Shown piece after piece: positions 8,382 to 15,874 of a stretch of DNA of 16,073 bases. The DNA comes from CALOAD01 sp942491415 (lineage in GTDB: Bacteria > Cyanobacteriota > Vampirovibrionia > Gastranaerophilales > CALOAD01). The position numbers were made by a program, and so were the translations under genes. The stretch is from NCBI GenBank assembly GCA_942491415.1, contig CALOAD010000006.1:1-16073 (forward strand), given 5' to 3'. The notes beneath the pieces were generated by a model that worked only from the letters and a program-made list of their open reading frames with translations, did not search any database and was not told where the DNA came from. Each line of letters begins with the position of its first letter. Within the stretch, counting starts at the first letter, position 1.

Positions 8382-8409
8382 TTTATATAAAGTGTAGATA
8401 CTTTGAAAA
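8382..8409 (-). promoter_or_regulatory. candidate promoter for the small coiled-coil gene
   Basis: On the minus strand TTTTCA (complement at 8404-8409) and TATAAA (complement at 8382-8387) are 16 bp apart, matching consensus at 4 and 5 of 6 positions. The start site would be near 8375, giving a leader of about 65 nt. One AGATACT copy (8396-8402) lies inside the spacer. Confidence 0.4.
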
Positions 8410-8482
8410 ATTGCTATTTTTCTGTTCATTTGTTTACAATTTGTAATATTTGCTAAAAAATGTTGTAGTGTTTAAAATAGTT

Positions 8483-8510
8483 AGTATCTATTTTGGTTAT
8501 TAAAGATACT
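8483..8510. repeat. inverted pair of AGATACT motifs (plus a third copy at 8396-8402)
   Basis: AGTATCT at 8483-8489 and AGATACT at 8504-8510 are exact inverted copies 14 bp apart. A third direct copy lies at 8396-8402, all within the 223-bp region between the two divergent uncharacterised genes. The arrangement suits binding sites of one regulator controlling both genes, but chance cannot be excluded for a 7-mer in AT-rich DNA. Confidence 0.35.
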
Positions 8511-8534
8511 TTTAATAAGGGTTAGGAGATATTG

Positions 8535-9272
8535 ATGAAAAAATTCGGAAATTTAATCATAATTTCTTTAGTAGTTAGTTTCGTTAGTTTTAACGTTGTT
8601 TTTGGTGAAGGTTATGATACCAGTGTTATACCTTTAGAAAGCTCTTCAACTGTAATACATGCTGATGTTAAGTCAGAAAGAGTTCCTATGGGTACACTCC
8701 TCGAAGTAAGGATGGAAACGCCTGTGAATACTCATAATTATTTTGAGGGTGACACATTTAGAGCGAATCTTCTTGAAGATATCAGGATTGGAAATTTAAT
8801 TGTTCTTCCTTCAGGTACTATGGTAAGAGGAAGTGTTGATTTTGTTAAACCAGCAAGACGTTTTAGCAGAGGTGGCGAATTAAGTTTAAAATTTGACCAC
8901 GCAGTTACACCTTTTGGTAAACAAATTCCTCTTGTTGCGAAAGTATCCAGAGCAAAAAAACTAAATCCTGACGGTGTTTTTGTTACTGGCGGAAGTTATT
9001 TAAAAACTCTTGGAGAAACCTTTGACACAAGCGCTAATATTATGACAACAACAACTGAATATTGTGTTAATAAGGGCTTGTCTTTCTGGAAAGGTCTTCC
9101 CGTAATGATTACCGCTCCTACAGGTGTTTGCGTAGGCACTATAGGCGGTAGCAGTTATTTTATCGGAAAATCAGTTTATAGTATGTTCAAAAAAGGCGAC
9201 AATGTTAAAGTTAATCCTGGTGATGTAATAGAAGTAACATTAACAGAACCTTTAGACGTTCCGATAAATTAA
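8535..9272 (+). CDS. exported protein of unknown function with a beta-rich domain
   Basis: From the ATG at 8535 (AGGAG 6 nt upstream) the product has 245 residues; a TTG one codon earlier is less likely. It opens with a typical signal peptide: MKK, a hydrophobic stretch LIIISLVVSFVSFNVVF, and a likely cleavage near VFG-EG. It therefore acts outside the cytoplasmic membrane. The mature part is rich in predicted strands. It contains a block with MGTLLEVRMETPVNTHNYFE, GDTFRANLLEDI and VLPSGTMVRGSV, then SRGGELSLKFDHAVTPFGK. Motifs of the type 'LPxGTxVxGxV ... LxLxFDxxxxPxGKxxPL' occur in envelope proteins and loosely recall the VirB10/TrbI C-terminal domain, but homology is not established. A second block (about 150-215) includes two cysteines that could form a disulfide. 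The end, VNPGDVIEVTLTEPLDVPI, is also a strand-rich pattern. Function unknown. Confidence 0.8.
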   Translation: MKKFGNLIIISLVVSFVSFNVVFGEGYDTSVIPLESSSTVIHADVKSERVPMGTLLEVRMETPVNTHNYFEGDTFRANLLEDIRIGNLIVLPSGTMVRGSVDFVKPARRFSRGGELSLKFDHAVTPFGKQIPLVAKVSRAKKLNPDGVFVTGGSYLKTLGETFDTSANIMTTTTEYCVNKGLSFWKGLPVMITAPTGVCVGTIGGSSYFIGKSVYSMFKKGDNVKVNPGDVIEVTLTEPLDVPIN

Positions 9273-9282
9273 TCGAGTATTT

Positions 9283-9382
9283 AAAAAACTTGCATAGATT
9301 CGCACCGGTTTCCGGGCGCTATACTTGAGGTATATGCATCAACTCCTTTGTTGTCACTCCTCCGAAAGAGTACTTATTTTTT
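9283..9382. other. structured intergenic element; candidate small RNA or terminator region, strand uncertain
   Basis: A locally GC-rich patch lies in AT-rich DNA just after the exported-protein gene. Its core is an 11-bp stem (9294-9322): ATAG/CTAT, CGC/GCG and CCGG/CCGG around TTT, with small bulges. On the minus strand this stem is followed after 5 nt by six Ts (complement at 9283-9288), a credible terminator. On the plus strand two further hairpins follow: CAAC/GTTG with loop TCCTTT (9340-9353) and ACTC/GAGT with loop CTCCGAAA-like bases (9356-9371), then six Ts (9377-9382). Both loops hold CTCC/TCCT anti-Shine-Dalgarno-like bases. No coding region fits. It could be a 3' UTR terminator or an independent RNA. 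Confidence 0.4.
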
Positions 9383-9468
9383 AATCAAAAAGTATATAAG
9401 ATTGTTATACACTTCTATTTATTTAAAAACATGAGACCTCAAAAAATTTACAAATATTTAAAAAAAAG

Positions 9469-9480
9469 TAACAATTGTTA
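9469..9480. repeat. 12-bp perfect palindrome upstream of cinA
   Basis: TAACAATTGTTA is a perfect palindrome 30 bp before the cinA start codon, next to a TATAAA at 9482-9487. It could be an operator. No clear -35 element is visible, and a chance origin in this AT-rich stretch is quite possible. Confidence 0.3.
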
Positions 9481-9510
9481 ATATAAAAAAACAAAAGGCT
9501 TGACATTAAA

Positions 9511-10752
9511 ATGAATGCAGAAATCTTATGTGTAGGAACAGAGCTTCTTTTAGGCGATACGGTAAATACAAATGCCGCATATATTTCTAGGAAGTTATCA
9601 GAACTTGGAATTAATTGTTTTTATCATTCAGCAGTTGGTGATAACACTGAAAGAATAAAAAAGACTCTTCAAATTGCACTTGAGAGAGCGGACGTTGTTA
9701 TAATTACAGGCGGACTTGGTCCTACTGATGATGATATTACAATAGCGGCAATTGCAGACTATTTAGGTAAAAAGCTTGTTTTTCATGAAGAATCCTATAT
9801 TAAAATTCAAGAATTTTTCCAAAAAAGAGGATTTGAAATTTCTGAAAAAAATAAAAAGCAGGCTTTTTTCCCTGAAAATTCAGAAATAATTCCTAATCCA
9901 CTAGGAACAGCGCCAGGCATGATTTGTGAAATAGACGATAAAATCATAATTACACTACCAGGAGTCCCTCATGAAATGTATAAGATGTGGGAAAACACTG
10001 TTAGTAAATATCTTGAAAAATATTCCGGGTATGTCATTGTAAAAAGATTTCTGAAATTTTTTGGAATACCAGAAGGTACATTAGGAGAGAGACTTAAGGA
10101 TTTAATGCAGTCCGAAAATCCGACTGTTGCGCCTCTTGTCTCACTTGGACAGGCGAATATAAGAATAGCTGCAAAAGCAAAATCCAAAGAAGAATCTGAA
10201 AAATTAATTTCAGATATGGAACAAGAAATTCTAAGCAGAGTAGGTCAATATTTCTGGGGATATGACGAGGATACACTTGAGCAGGTAGTAGGAAAAAGCC
10301 TTTTAGATAAACAATTAACATTGGCAATTGCAGAATCTTGCACCGGTGGGCTAATTAGCTCAAAACTTACTGATGTTTCAGGCAGTTCTGCTTATATAAA
10401 ACTGAATTTTACAACCTATTCTAATGAATCAAAAACTAAATTGCTTAACGTGAAACAAGATTTAATAGAAAAACATGGAGTTGTAAGCGAGCCTGTTGCT
10501 AAAACTATGGCAGAAGGAGTCATAAAGGCTGTCGGTACTGATATAGGAATTGGAGTAACAGGAATTGCCGGTCCAACAGGAGGAACTCTTAAAAAGCCTG
10601 TGGGGCTGGTTTATATAGGCATATCTGATGGCAAAAACACAGAAATTAATAAAATTAATATAAATTCTAAACTACCGCGCATTGAAATCAAACAAAGAGC
10701 AACCCAACAAACCTTAAATTTATTAAGGCTTTTCATAAATAAACGGTTTTAA
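9511..10752 (+). CDS. cinA: CinA-type nucleotide-recycling protein (ADP-ribose pyrophosphatase-like / NMN amidohydrolase domains)
   Basis: CinA proteins take part in pyridine-nucleotide salvage. The N-terminal COG1058 domain hydrolyses ADP-ribose-type pyrophosphates, and the C-terminal PncC-like domain deamidates NMN to nicotinate mononucleotide. The 413 residues are full length. The N-terminal domain (1-170) has GTELLLGDTVNTN (9-21), ITGGLGPTDDDIT (65-77) and LPGVPHEM (149-156). A linker domain follows to about 250. The C-terminal domain has AESCTGG (274-280), TYSNESKTKLL (302-312) and VTGIAGPTGGT (349-359). In many homologues the residues just before TYSN are Gly-Gly; here they read IKLNFT. 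ATG is chosen because the family start motif follows directly; its ribosome-binding site is weak. The gene converges on nifU with 6 bp between stop codons and no terminator in the gap. Confidence 0.95.
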   Translation: MNAEILCVGTELLLGDTVNTNAAYISRKLSELGINCFYHSAVGDNTERIKKTLQIALERADVVIITGGLGPTDDDITIAAIADYLGKKLVFHEESYIKIQEFFQKRGFEISEKNKKQAFFPENSEIIPNPLGTAPGMICEIDDKIIITLPGVPHEMYKMWENTVSKYLEKYSGYVIVKRFLKFFGIPEGTLGERLKDLMQSENPTVAPLVSLGQANIRIAAKAKSKEESEKLISDMEQEILSRVGQYFWGYDEDTLEQVVGKSLLDKQLTLAIAESCTGGLISSKLTDVSGSSAYIKLNFTTYSNESKTKLLNVKQDLIEKHGVVSEPVAKTMAEGVIKAVGTDIGIGVTGIAGPTGGTLKKPVGLVYIGISDGKNTEINKININSKLPRIEIKQRATQQTLNLLRLFINKRF

Positions 10753-10758
10753 TAAATC

Positions 10759-11577
10759 TTAAACTTCAATAACTTCCGTATCTTCACCTAATTGTTCTTT
10801 AAGAACATTTTCAACAAAGTTTTTTAGAGTAAGATTACTGTTCGGGCAATTTTTACATGCGCCCTGAAATTTTATATAAATCTTATTGTCGTCAATATCA
10901 ATTAACTCTATGTCACCACCGTCTTTTCTAAGTTCTCTGGCAATATAAGCTTCTAATATTGAATTAATTTTAAGGATTTGTTGAGTTTTGGTAAGCGATT
11001 TTTTTTCTAAAGATTTATTTTTTTTGGCTAATTCTTCTTTTAAGATTTTATTAAGATCATCTTTGCATTTCTCACAACCACCGCCTGCTTTAGTGAAGTT
11101 AGTTATTTCTTCGACGCTACTTAAAGAGTTTTCTACTACTACTTCCCTAATTTTATCTTCAGTTATGCCAAAACAACCACATATAATTTTACCTTTTAAT
11201 TTCTTTTCGACAGATTCACCTTTGTAATAAGCGATAGCCGCCTCTAAAGCTTCTTGTCCCATAATACTGCAATGCATTTTCTGATCAGGAAGCCCACCTA
11301 AAAAATCAGCAATATCTTGATTTGTAAGTTTTTCAGCTTCTGCTAGAGTTTTACCAATAATCAGCTCAGTAAGAGCACTTGCGCTGGCAACAGCAGAACC
11401 GCATCCAAAAGTTTGAAATTTTGCATCTATAATAATACCGTTATCAATTTTTAAAAGTTTAAGTGCGTCCCCACAACTTATACTACCAACCCCGCCGATA
11501 GCATCAGGGTTTTCGATAGCCCCTACGTTTTTTGGATTTTTATAATATTCTTTAACTTTATCTGTATAATCCCACAT
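10759..11577 (-). CDS. nifU: NifU-type Fe-S cluster assembly scaffold, three-domain form
   Basis: NifU is a scaffold on which [2Fe-2S] and [4Fe-4S] clusters are built and handed to apoproteins, usually with the cysteine desulfurase NifS. The 272 residues have the full A. vinelandii-like plan. The IscU-like domain (1-125) carries ligands Cys35 (SISCGDALKL, with Asp37), Cys59 (TFGCGSA) and Cys103 (KMHCSIMG). A BFD-like [2Fe-2S] domain has CGC at 133-135 and CEKC at 168-171. The Nfu domain (about 200-272) has DGGDIEL and CKNC (241-244). The ATG at 11575-11577 has GAGGA 8 nt upstream. No nifS or nitrogenase gene is in the window, so a housekeeping role, as in Helicobacter and other anaerobes, is inferred. 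It lies 121 bp downstream of the ATPase, on the same strand. Confidence 0.96.
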   Translation of the reverse strand: MWDYTDKVKEYYKNPKNVGAIENPDAIGGVGSISCGDALKLLKIDNGIIIDAKFQTFGCGSAVASASALTELIIGKTLAEAEKLTNQDIADFLGGLPDQKMHCSIMGQEALEAAIAYYKGESVEKKLKGKIICGCFGITEDKIREVVVENSLSSVEEITNFTKAGGGCEKCKDDLNKILKEELAKKNKSLEKKSLTKTQQILKINSILEAYIARELRKDGGDIELIDIDDNKIYIKFQGACKNCPNSNLTLKNFVENVLKEQLGEDTEVIEV

Positions 11578-11609
11578 TTTATTTTCCTCTTTTTTCGTCT
11601 TTTCAATAA

Positions 11610-11615
11610 ATTATA
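11610..11615 (-). promoter_or_regulatory. candidate -10 element for nifU
   Basis: A perfect TATAAT is read on the minus strand 32 bp before the nifU ATG, which would give a leader of about 25 nt. The -35 position is poor (TTCCGC at 17 bp). It suggests nifU has its own promoter rather than depending on the broken ATPase gene upstream. Confidence 0.35.
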
Positions 11616-11698
11616 ATATTAAAATAAATGATGCGGAAAAATTTTTCTAAATTTTTTCACACACTAATAGAAAATTTATTTTTTTAATTTTCATAAAT

Positions 11699-14340
11699 TT
11701 ATTGCCGTGAAAATTTAATTTTTTTAAAAAGTTCCATTATTAAGAGAATAGAGACTGAAAGCCCTAGCAAATAGAGCCATTCATATAGACCTATTGGCTC
11801 GATTTCTAATAGATACTGCATTGTAGGGATATTCATTGAAATAACATGAACAGATTGAGCGACTATAATTCCTGTTATTAACAGGATATTACTACTTAAA
11901 GGAATTTTAAAAGCTGATTTGCTTTCAGAACGGCAATTAAAAGCATGTATGTTTTCAAAAAACACCATTAAAAGAAGAATAAAGTTTCTTGCAGAAAAAT
12001 CTGATACCCCTTGTTTAAGGAGGATAAGCCAGACTAAATAGGCTATACCTCCCATAGCAAGACCCGAAACTAGAACTTCCTGAATCATAAGTTTATTAAA
12101 AACCCCTTCCTCAGGCTTTCTTGGAGGCTTGCACATAGTTTCTTTTTCTCCTTTTTCAAAAGAAAGAGCGACGCCCTGAATGCCGTTTGTAACAAGGTTT
12201 AACCATAAAAGCTGGACTGCATTTAAAGGAACAGGTAAATTAGTAAATAAGGCAAATATAAATAGAATAATTTCCGCCGCACCTGTTGCTATTAAAAGAT
12301 AAACAGCTTTTCTAATATTGTCATAAGCGTATCTTCCTTCTTCAATTCCTGCAACAACAGATGCAAAGTTGTCATCAGTTACTATCATCGATGAAACATC
12401 TTTTGCAACATCAGTTCCAGACCCCATTGCAACACCAATATGAGCTTTTTTAAGAGCAGGAGCATCATTTACATCATCTCAAGTTACAGCAATAAAATCC
12501 CCAGAATTTATTAAAGCTTCTATTATAGACAACTTCTGTAAAGGGGTAACCCTTGCAAATACTTTTATTCTGCTAACTAATCGAGTGAATTCCTTAGATT
12601 TTTCCTTAATTTCAGCAAGATCAGCCCCTTTATTAATTCCTTTAGAGTCAATTATACCGAGGTTTTTCCCAATAGTGAAAGCTGTTTCGGGATGATCACC
12701 AGTTATCATTATTACTTTAATTCCTGCTTTTTTACATGTGTCCACAGCAGATATAGCTTCCGGGCGTAAAGGGTCTATCAGCCCTATTAAACCCAAAAAA
12801 GTAAGGTTTTTCAGATTTTTTTCAGAATAATTATGCTCAGGTACTTTAGGCAGCTCTCCTTCAGCAAGTGCTATAACTCGGTATCCTGTAGAGGAAAGAG
12901 TTTTGATTTGTCTTTCAATACGTTTATTATCAATATCAACAAGGGTACTTCCCATTTTCATGCGAGTACAATAATCCGAAACAACCTCAAAAGCCCCTTT
13001 TACAGCAACTTTAACTTCATTATTATCTTTATAAAATCTAGCTGAATATTTTTTTTCTGATTCAAAAGGAATTTCTTTAACTGTGTGAATGTTCCTATCT
13101 ATTGGCTTAAAACCATATTTATAGCTAAGTGCAAAGAAACGCAATATCAATAGAATCTCCTTGAGAAAACCATTTATCATCTTTTTTAATCAAATGAGCT
13201 TCATTGCAGATTATCGAGCTTTTAACAAGACTTTCTAAATCTGACAAGCAATTAGCATCCTTAAATGGAATTATCTCTCCCTCGCCGCTATAGCCCCCCT
13301 GTTACATGGAATCTTGAACCATCAGGCAAATATAAAAGTTTTACTGTTTGCTTGCTTACTGTAAGAGTTTCTGTTTTATCGCTTTGCAATAAGTGTACAG
13401 CTTCCAAGACCTTCTACAGCTGCTAGCTTTCTTACTATCACGTGTCTTTTTGCCATTCTTGAAGTTCCCTACCGAAAGCGCAACTGTAAGTGCAGCCAGG
13501 AAGCCCTTCCGGAATAGCTGAAACAGCTAATGCAACGACTAAAAAGAAAACATCTAAAAGAGATTCCCCTCTTGAAAACTCTATTATGGCGATGATTGCG
13601 CAAGCAAAGAGAATTACAATGCTTATTTGTCCGGAAAATTTTTCCATCCTTTTTATTAATGGTGGTTTTGTTTTTTCAAGTGAGGTAACAGTTTCTGCAA
13701 TTTTTCCTATTTCAGTCCTAAGACCTGTTTCAACAACAACCCCTACTCCTCTCCCAGAGGTAATCATAGAACCAGCGTAGAGCATATTTGCTCGATCACT
13801 TAGCGGAATTTTTTCTTCAATTTTTTCAGTAATTTTCTTAACATCAACAGATTCCCCAGTGAGAAGTGATTCGTCTGCCATTAGGTTAATTTGCTTTAAA
13901 ATCCTTACGTCTGCCGGAACTTTTTCCCCGGATTCGAGCATTATAATATCTCCAGGCACTATATGATTTGCATCGAAAAGTTTTAATTCATTATTTCGTT
14001 TAGTTTTTACATAAATTTTTAGTAGGTTACGAAGCGCTTCTGAACTCTTTTCGGCTTTCCATTCCTGATATGAACCTATAGCAGAGTTTATAAGTATAAC
14101 TATAAATATAAAAATAGCGTCTTTCTTGTCTCCAATAGATATAGAAACTATTCTAGCACCTATCAAAATGTATATTAGAGGATTTACAAGCTGGTTTAAT
14201 ATTATTTTTGGAAGAGAAAGAGCTTTGCTTACAGGCAATTTATTATGCCCGAATTCTTTTAATCGTTTATGAGCTTCTTCATCACTTAAACCTGTAAGAG
14301 AAGAGTTAAGCTTACTTATAACGTCATCTTCAGAGAACAT
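11699..14340 (-). pseudogene. P-type cation-transporting ATPase (PEGLP type), broken by five frameshifts and an in-frame TGA
   Basis: This was or is a P2-type ATPase exporting or exchanging a cation such as Ca2+ across the membrane. In order it shows a cation-ATPase N-terminus, M1-M2, the actuator motif LLTGESVD, M3-M4 with VSAIPEGLP, the phosphorylation motif as SDKTETLT (usually DKTGTLT), KGAFE, DPLRPE, MITGDHPETA, the hinge as (stop)-D-D-VNDAP (usually TGDGVNDAP) and M5-M10 with NLVTNGIQGVALSFEKGE. One extra base occurs in each of the runs at 13496-13497, 13465-13466, 13383-13385, 13294-13299 and 13133-13135. The TGA complement is 12479-12481. Removing the five bases and reading TGA as an amino acid gives 878 residues, a normal length. 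The start is also doubtful: conserved-looking EWY codons precede the ATG with no start codon. Decay or sequence error are both possible. Confidence 0.88.
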
Positions 14341-14501
14341 GTACCATTCAGTTTCTAAAAATTTTTGAGATTTTTTTTCATTTTTTCCTATTGATTTTTA
14401 ATAAAATTCTTAATTTACTTTAGCCGACTATAATTATTTTTTTATCCGAAATAAGAACAGAAATATAGGACAGTTAATTTTCTTAAAATCAACGTAAATC
14501 C

Positions 14502-14581
14502 TTATCAAAACGCTTTTTTGTATTTTATAAACAATGAAAGATGCAAGAAAATAGGACTTTTTTTGAATCCTTTAGTATAAT
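14502..14581 (+). promoter_or_regulatory. candidate promoters for tyrS-rpe
   Basis: Two -10-like elements precede tyrS. The nearer is a perfect TATAAT at 14576-14581, giving a leader of about 28 nt, but with only a weak -35 (AGGACT at 17 bp). The farther is TATAAA at 14526-14531 with TTATCA at 14502-14507, 18 bp apart. The leader is too short and lacks a specifier stem or antiterminator for a T-box, so tyrS is probably not T-box regulated. Confidence 0.4.
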
Positions 14582-14615
14582 TAAAAAAAACATTGATTTG
14601 AGGAATTAAAAGGAT

Positions 14616-15854
14616 ATGGAAATACAATCTACGATCCCGGAACACTTTATAAAAGAAGCAGAATTTCTAGCCAGGGGTGCAGAAGTCCTACCTGGTGGTG
14701 TTATAGAGCTTGCCAGAAAACTTAAGCAATCAGTAGATGAAAAGAGACCTCTTAGGGTAAAACTCGGTTTAGATCCGACAAGACCTGATTTACATCTCGG
14801 ACATACTGTTGTAATGAGGAAATTAAGACAATTTCAAAGTATGGGGCATCAGGTAGTTTTAATTATCGGTGGTGCAACAGCAATGATAGGCGATCCGTCT
14901 GGAAAGTCTGAAACCCGCCCGAGTCTTACAAAAGAAGAAGTTGATAAAAACGCAGCAACTTATCTTGAACAAATGGGTAAAGTTGTTGATGTAGCAAAAG
15001 CAGAAGTTGTTAATAATGCGGACTGGCTTCATAAAATGCAGTTGGCTGAATTATCGAAACTATCTTCTAACGTAACTATTGCTCAAATGATGGTAAGAGA
15101 TGATTTTGCTAAAAGATATAATGAAGGTAAACCAATTTCTGTACATGAGTTTTTCTATCCTCTAATGCAGGCTTATGATTCAGTTGCAATTGATTGTGAT
15201 ATTGAGTTGGGAGGAACAGATCAGAGATTTAATGTACTTCTTGGCAGGGATATACAACAGGCTTATGGAAAAAAAGACCCGCAAATGGTTATTCTATTAC
15301 CTCTCCTAGAAGGAACTGACGGCGTTATTAAAATGTCTAAATCCTATCCTGACCACTGTATAAGTCTTACAGACTCTCCTCAGGAAATGTACGGGAAAAT
15401 AATGTCAATTCCAGATAGCCTTATAATCAGGTATTTCGAGCTTTTAACCGATCTTCCTACCGAAGAAATCGAAAACCACAAGGAACAATTAAAAATGGAT
15501 TATGTAAACCCTCGGGATTACAAGATGAAACTGGCAAAAACTATTGTTTACGAGTACCACTCTAGAGAAGAAGCTTTTAAGGCTGAAGATGAATTTATAA
15601 ATGTTGTTCAAAAAAAGGGTATACCTGAAGATATTCCTGAGTATCAGGTCGAAGAAGGAAGTCTAACACTAGATTTTATCGCTGAAAAAGGACTTGTGCC
15701 AAGCAGAGGCGAAGGCAAACGTCTTATAAAAGGCGGTGGGGTTAAGATTGATGGTGACAAAGTTTCTGATATCACTCAGAAGCTTGAGTTTACAGACAAA
15801 GATTCACTGATTTTACAGGCTGGCAAAAGAAAATATGCGAAGCTGATTAAGTAG
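14616..15854 (+). CDS. tyrS: tyrosyl-tRNA synthetase, TyrRZ type
   Basis: TyrRS activates tyrosine with ATP and attaches it to tRNA-Tyr. The 412 residues are full length. The class I catalytic core has the HIGH motif as HLGH (60-63) in LDPTRPDLHLGHTV, then IGDPSGKSETRPSL, the tyrosine/tRNA region GGTDQRFNVLLGRD and KMSKS (239-243). An S4 RNA-binding domain ends the protein, with SRGEGKRLIKGGGVKIDGD. The DPTRPDLHLGH and IGDPSG patterns with an S4 tail fit the TyrZ subgroup rather than the E. coli-like TyrS subgroup. The ATG at 14616 has AGGA-rich sequence upstream, though at imperfect spacing. rpe follows after a 20-bp gap and is probably co-transcribed. It is divergent from the ATPase and intact. 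Confidence 0.97.
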   Translation: MEIQSTIPEHFIKEAEFLARGAEVLPGGVIELARKLKQSVDEKRPLRVKLGLDPTRPDLHLGHTVVMRKLRQFQSMGHQVVLIIGGATAMIGDPSGKSETRPSLTKEEVDKNAATYLEQMGKVVDVAKAEVVNNADWLHKMQLAELSKLSSNVTIAQMMVRDDFAKRYNEGKPISVHEFFYPLMQAYDSVAIDCDIELGGTDQRFNVLLGRDIQQAYGKKDPQMVILLPLLEGTDGVIKMSKSYPDHCISLTDSPQEMYGKIMSIPDSLIIRYFELLTDLPTEEIENHKEQLKMDYVNPRDYKMKLAKTIVYEYHSREEAFKAEDEFINVVQKKGIPEDIPEYQVEEGSLTLDFIAEKGLVPSRGEGKRLIKGGGVKIDGDKVSDITQKLEFTDKDSLILQAGKRKYAKLIK

Positions 15855-15874
15855 CTATAGAAAGGAATCTACCC

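Noticed and set aside
9297..9313. Minus-strand GGAAACCGGTGCGAATC resembles part of a cobalamin riboswitch
   Set aside because: The rest of the aptamer (the following CC, the CCCGCAAC-like block and the long P1) is missing, and no cobalamin gene follows on that strand. The likeness comes from a short GC-rich hairpin.
9327..9345. Short minus-strand ORF (ATG CAT ATA CCT CAA GTA TAG) after an AAAGGAG
   Set aside because: Only six codons, with spacing too short for efficient initiation. There is no gene downstream on that strand for it to lead.
12479..12481. In-frame TGA at a conserved glycine codon, with no gene in the window ending in TGA (ten TAA, one TAG): possible TGA-to-glycine recoding as in Gracilibacteria
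   Set aside because: It is the only in-frame TGA in about 13 kb of coding DNA; a recoding genome would use it often. It lies in a gene with five frameshifts and other motif substitutions, so a point mutation or error is simpler.
14401..14615. T-box leader upstream of tyrS
   Set aside because: No specifier loop, AGTA/GGTGG T-box bulge or terminator/antiterminator pair is seen, and the likely leader is under 100 nt.
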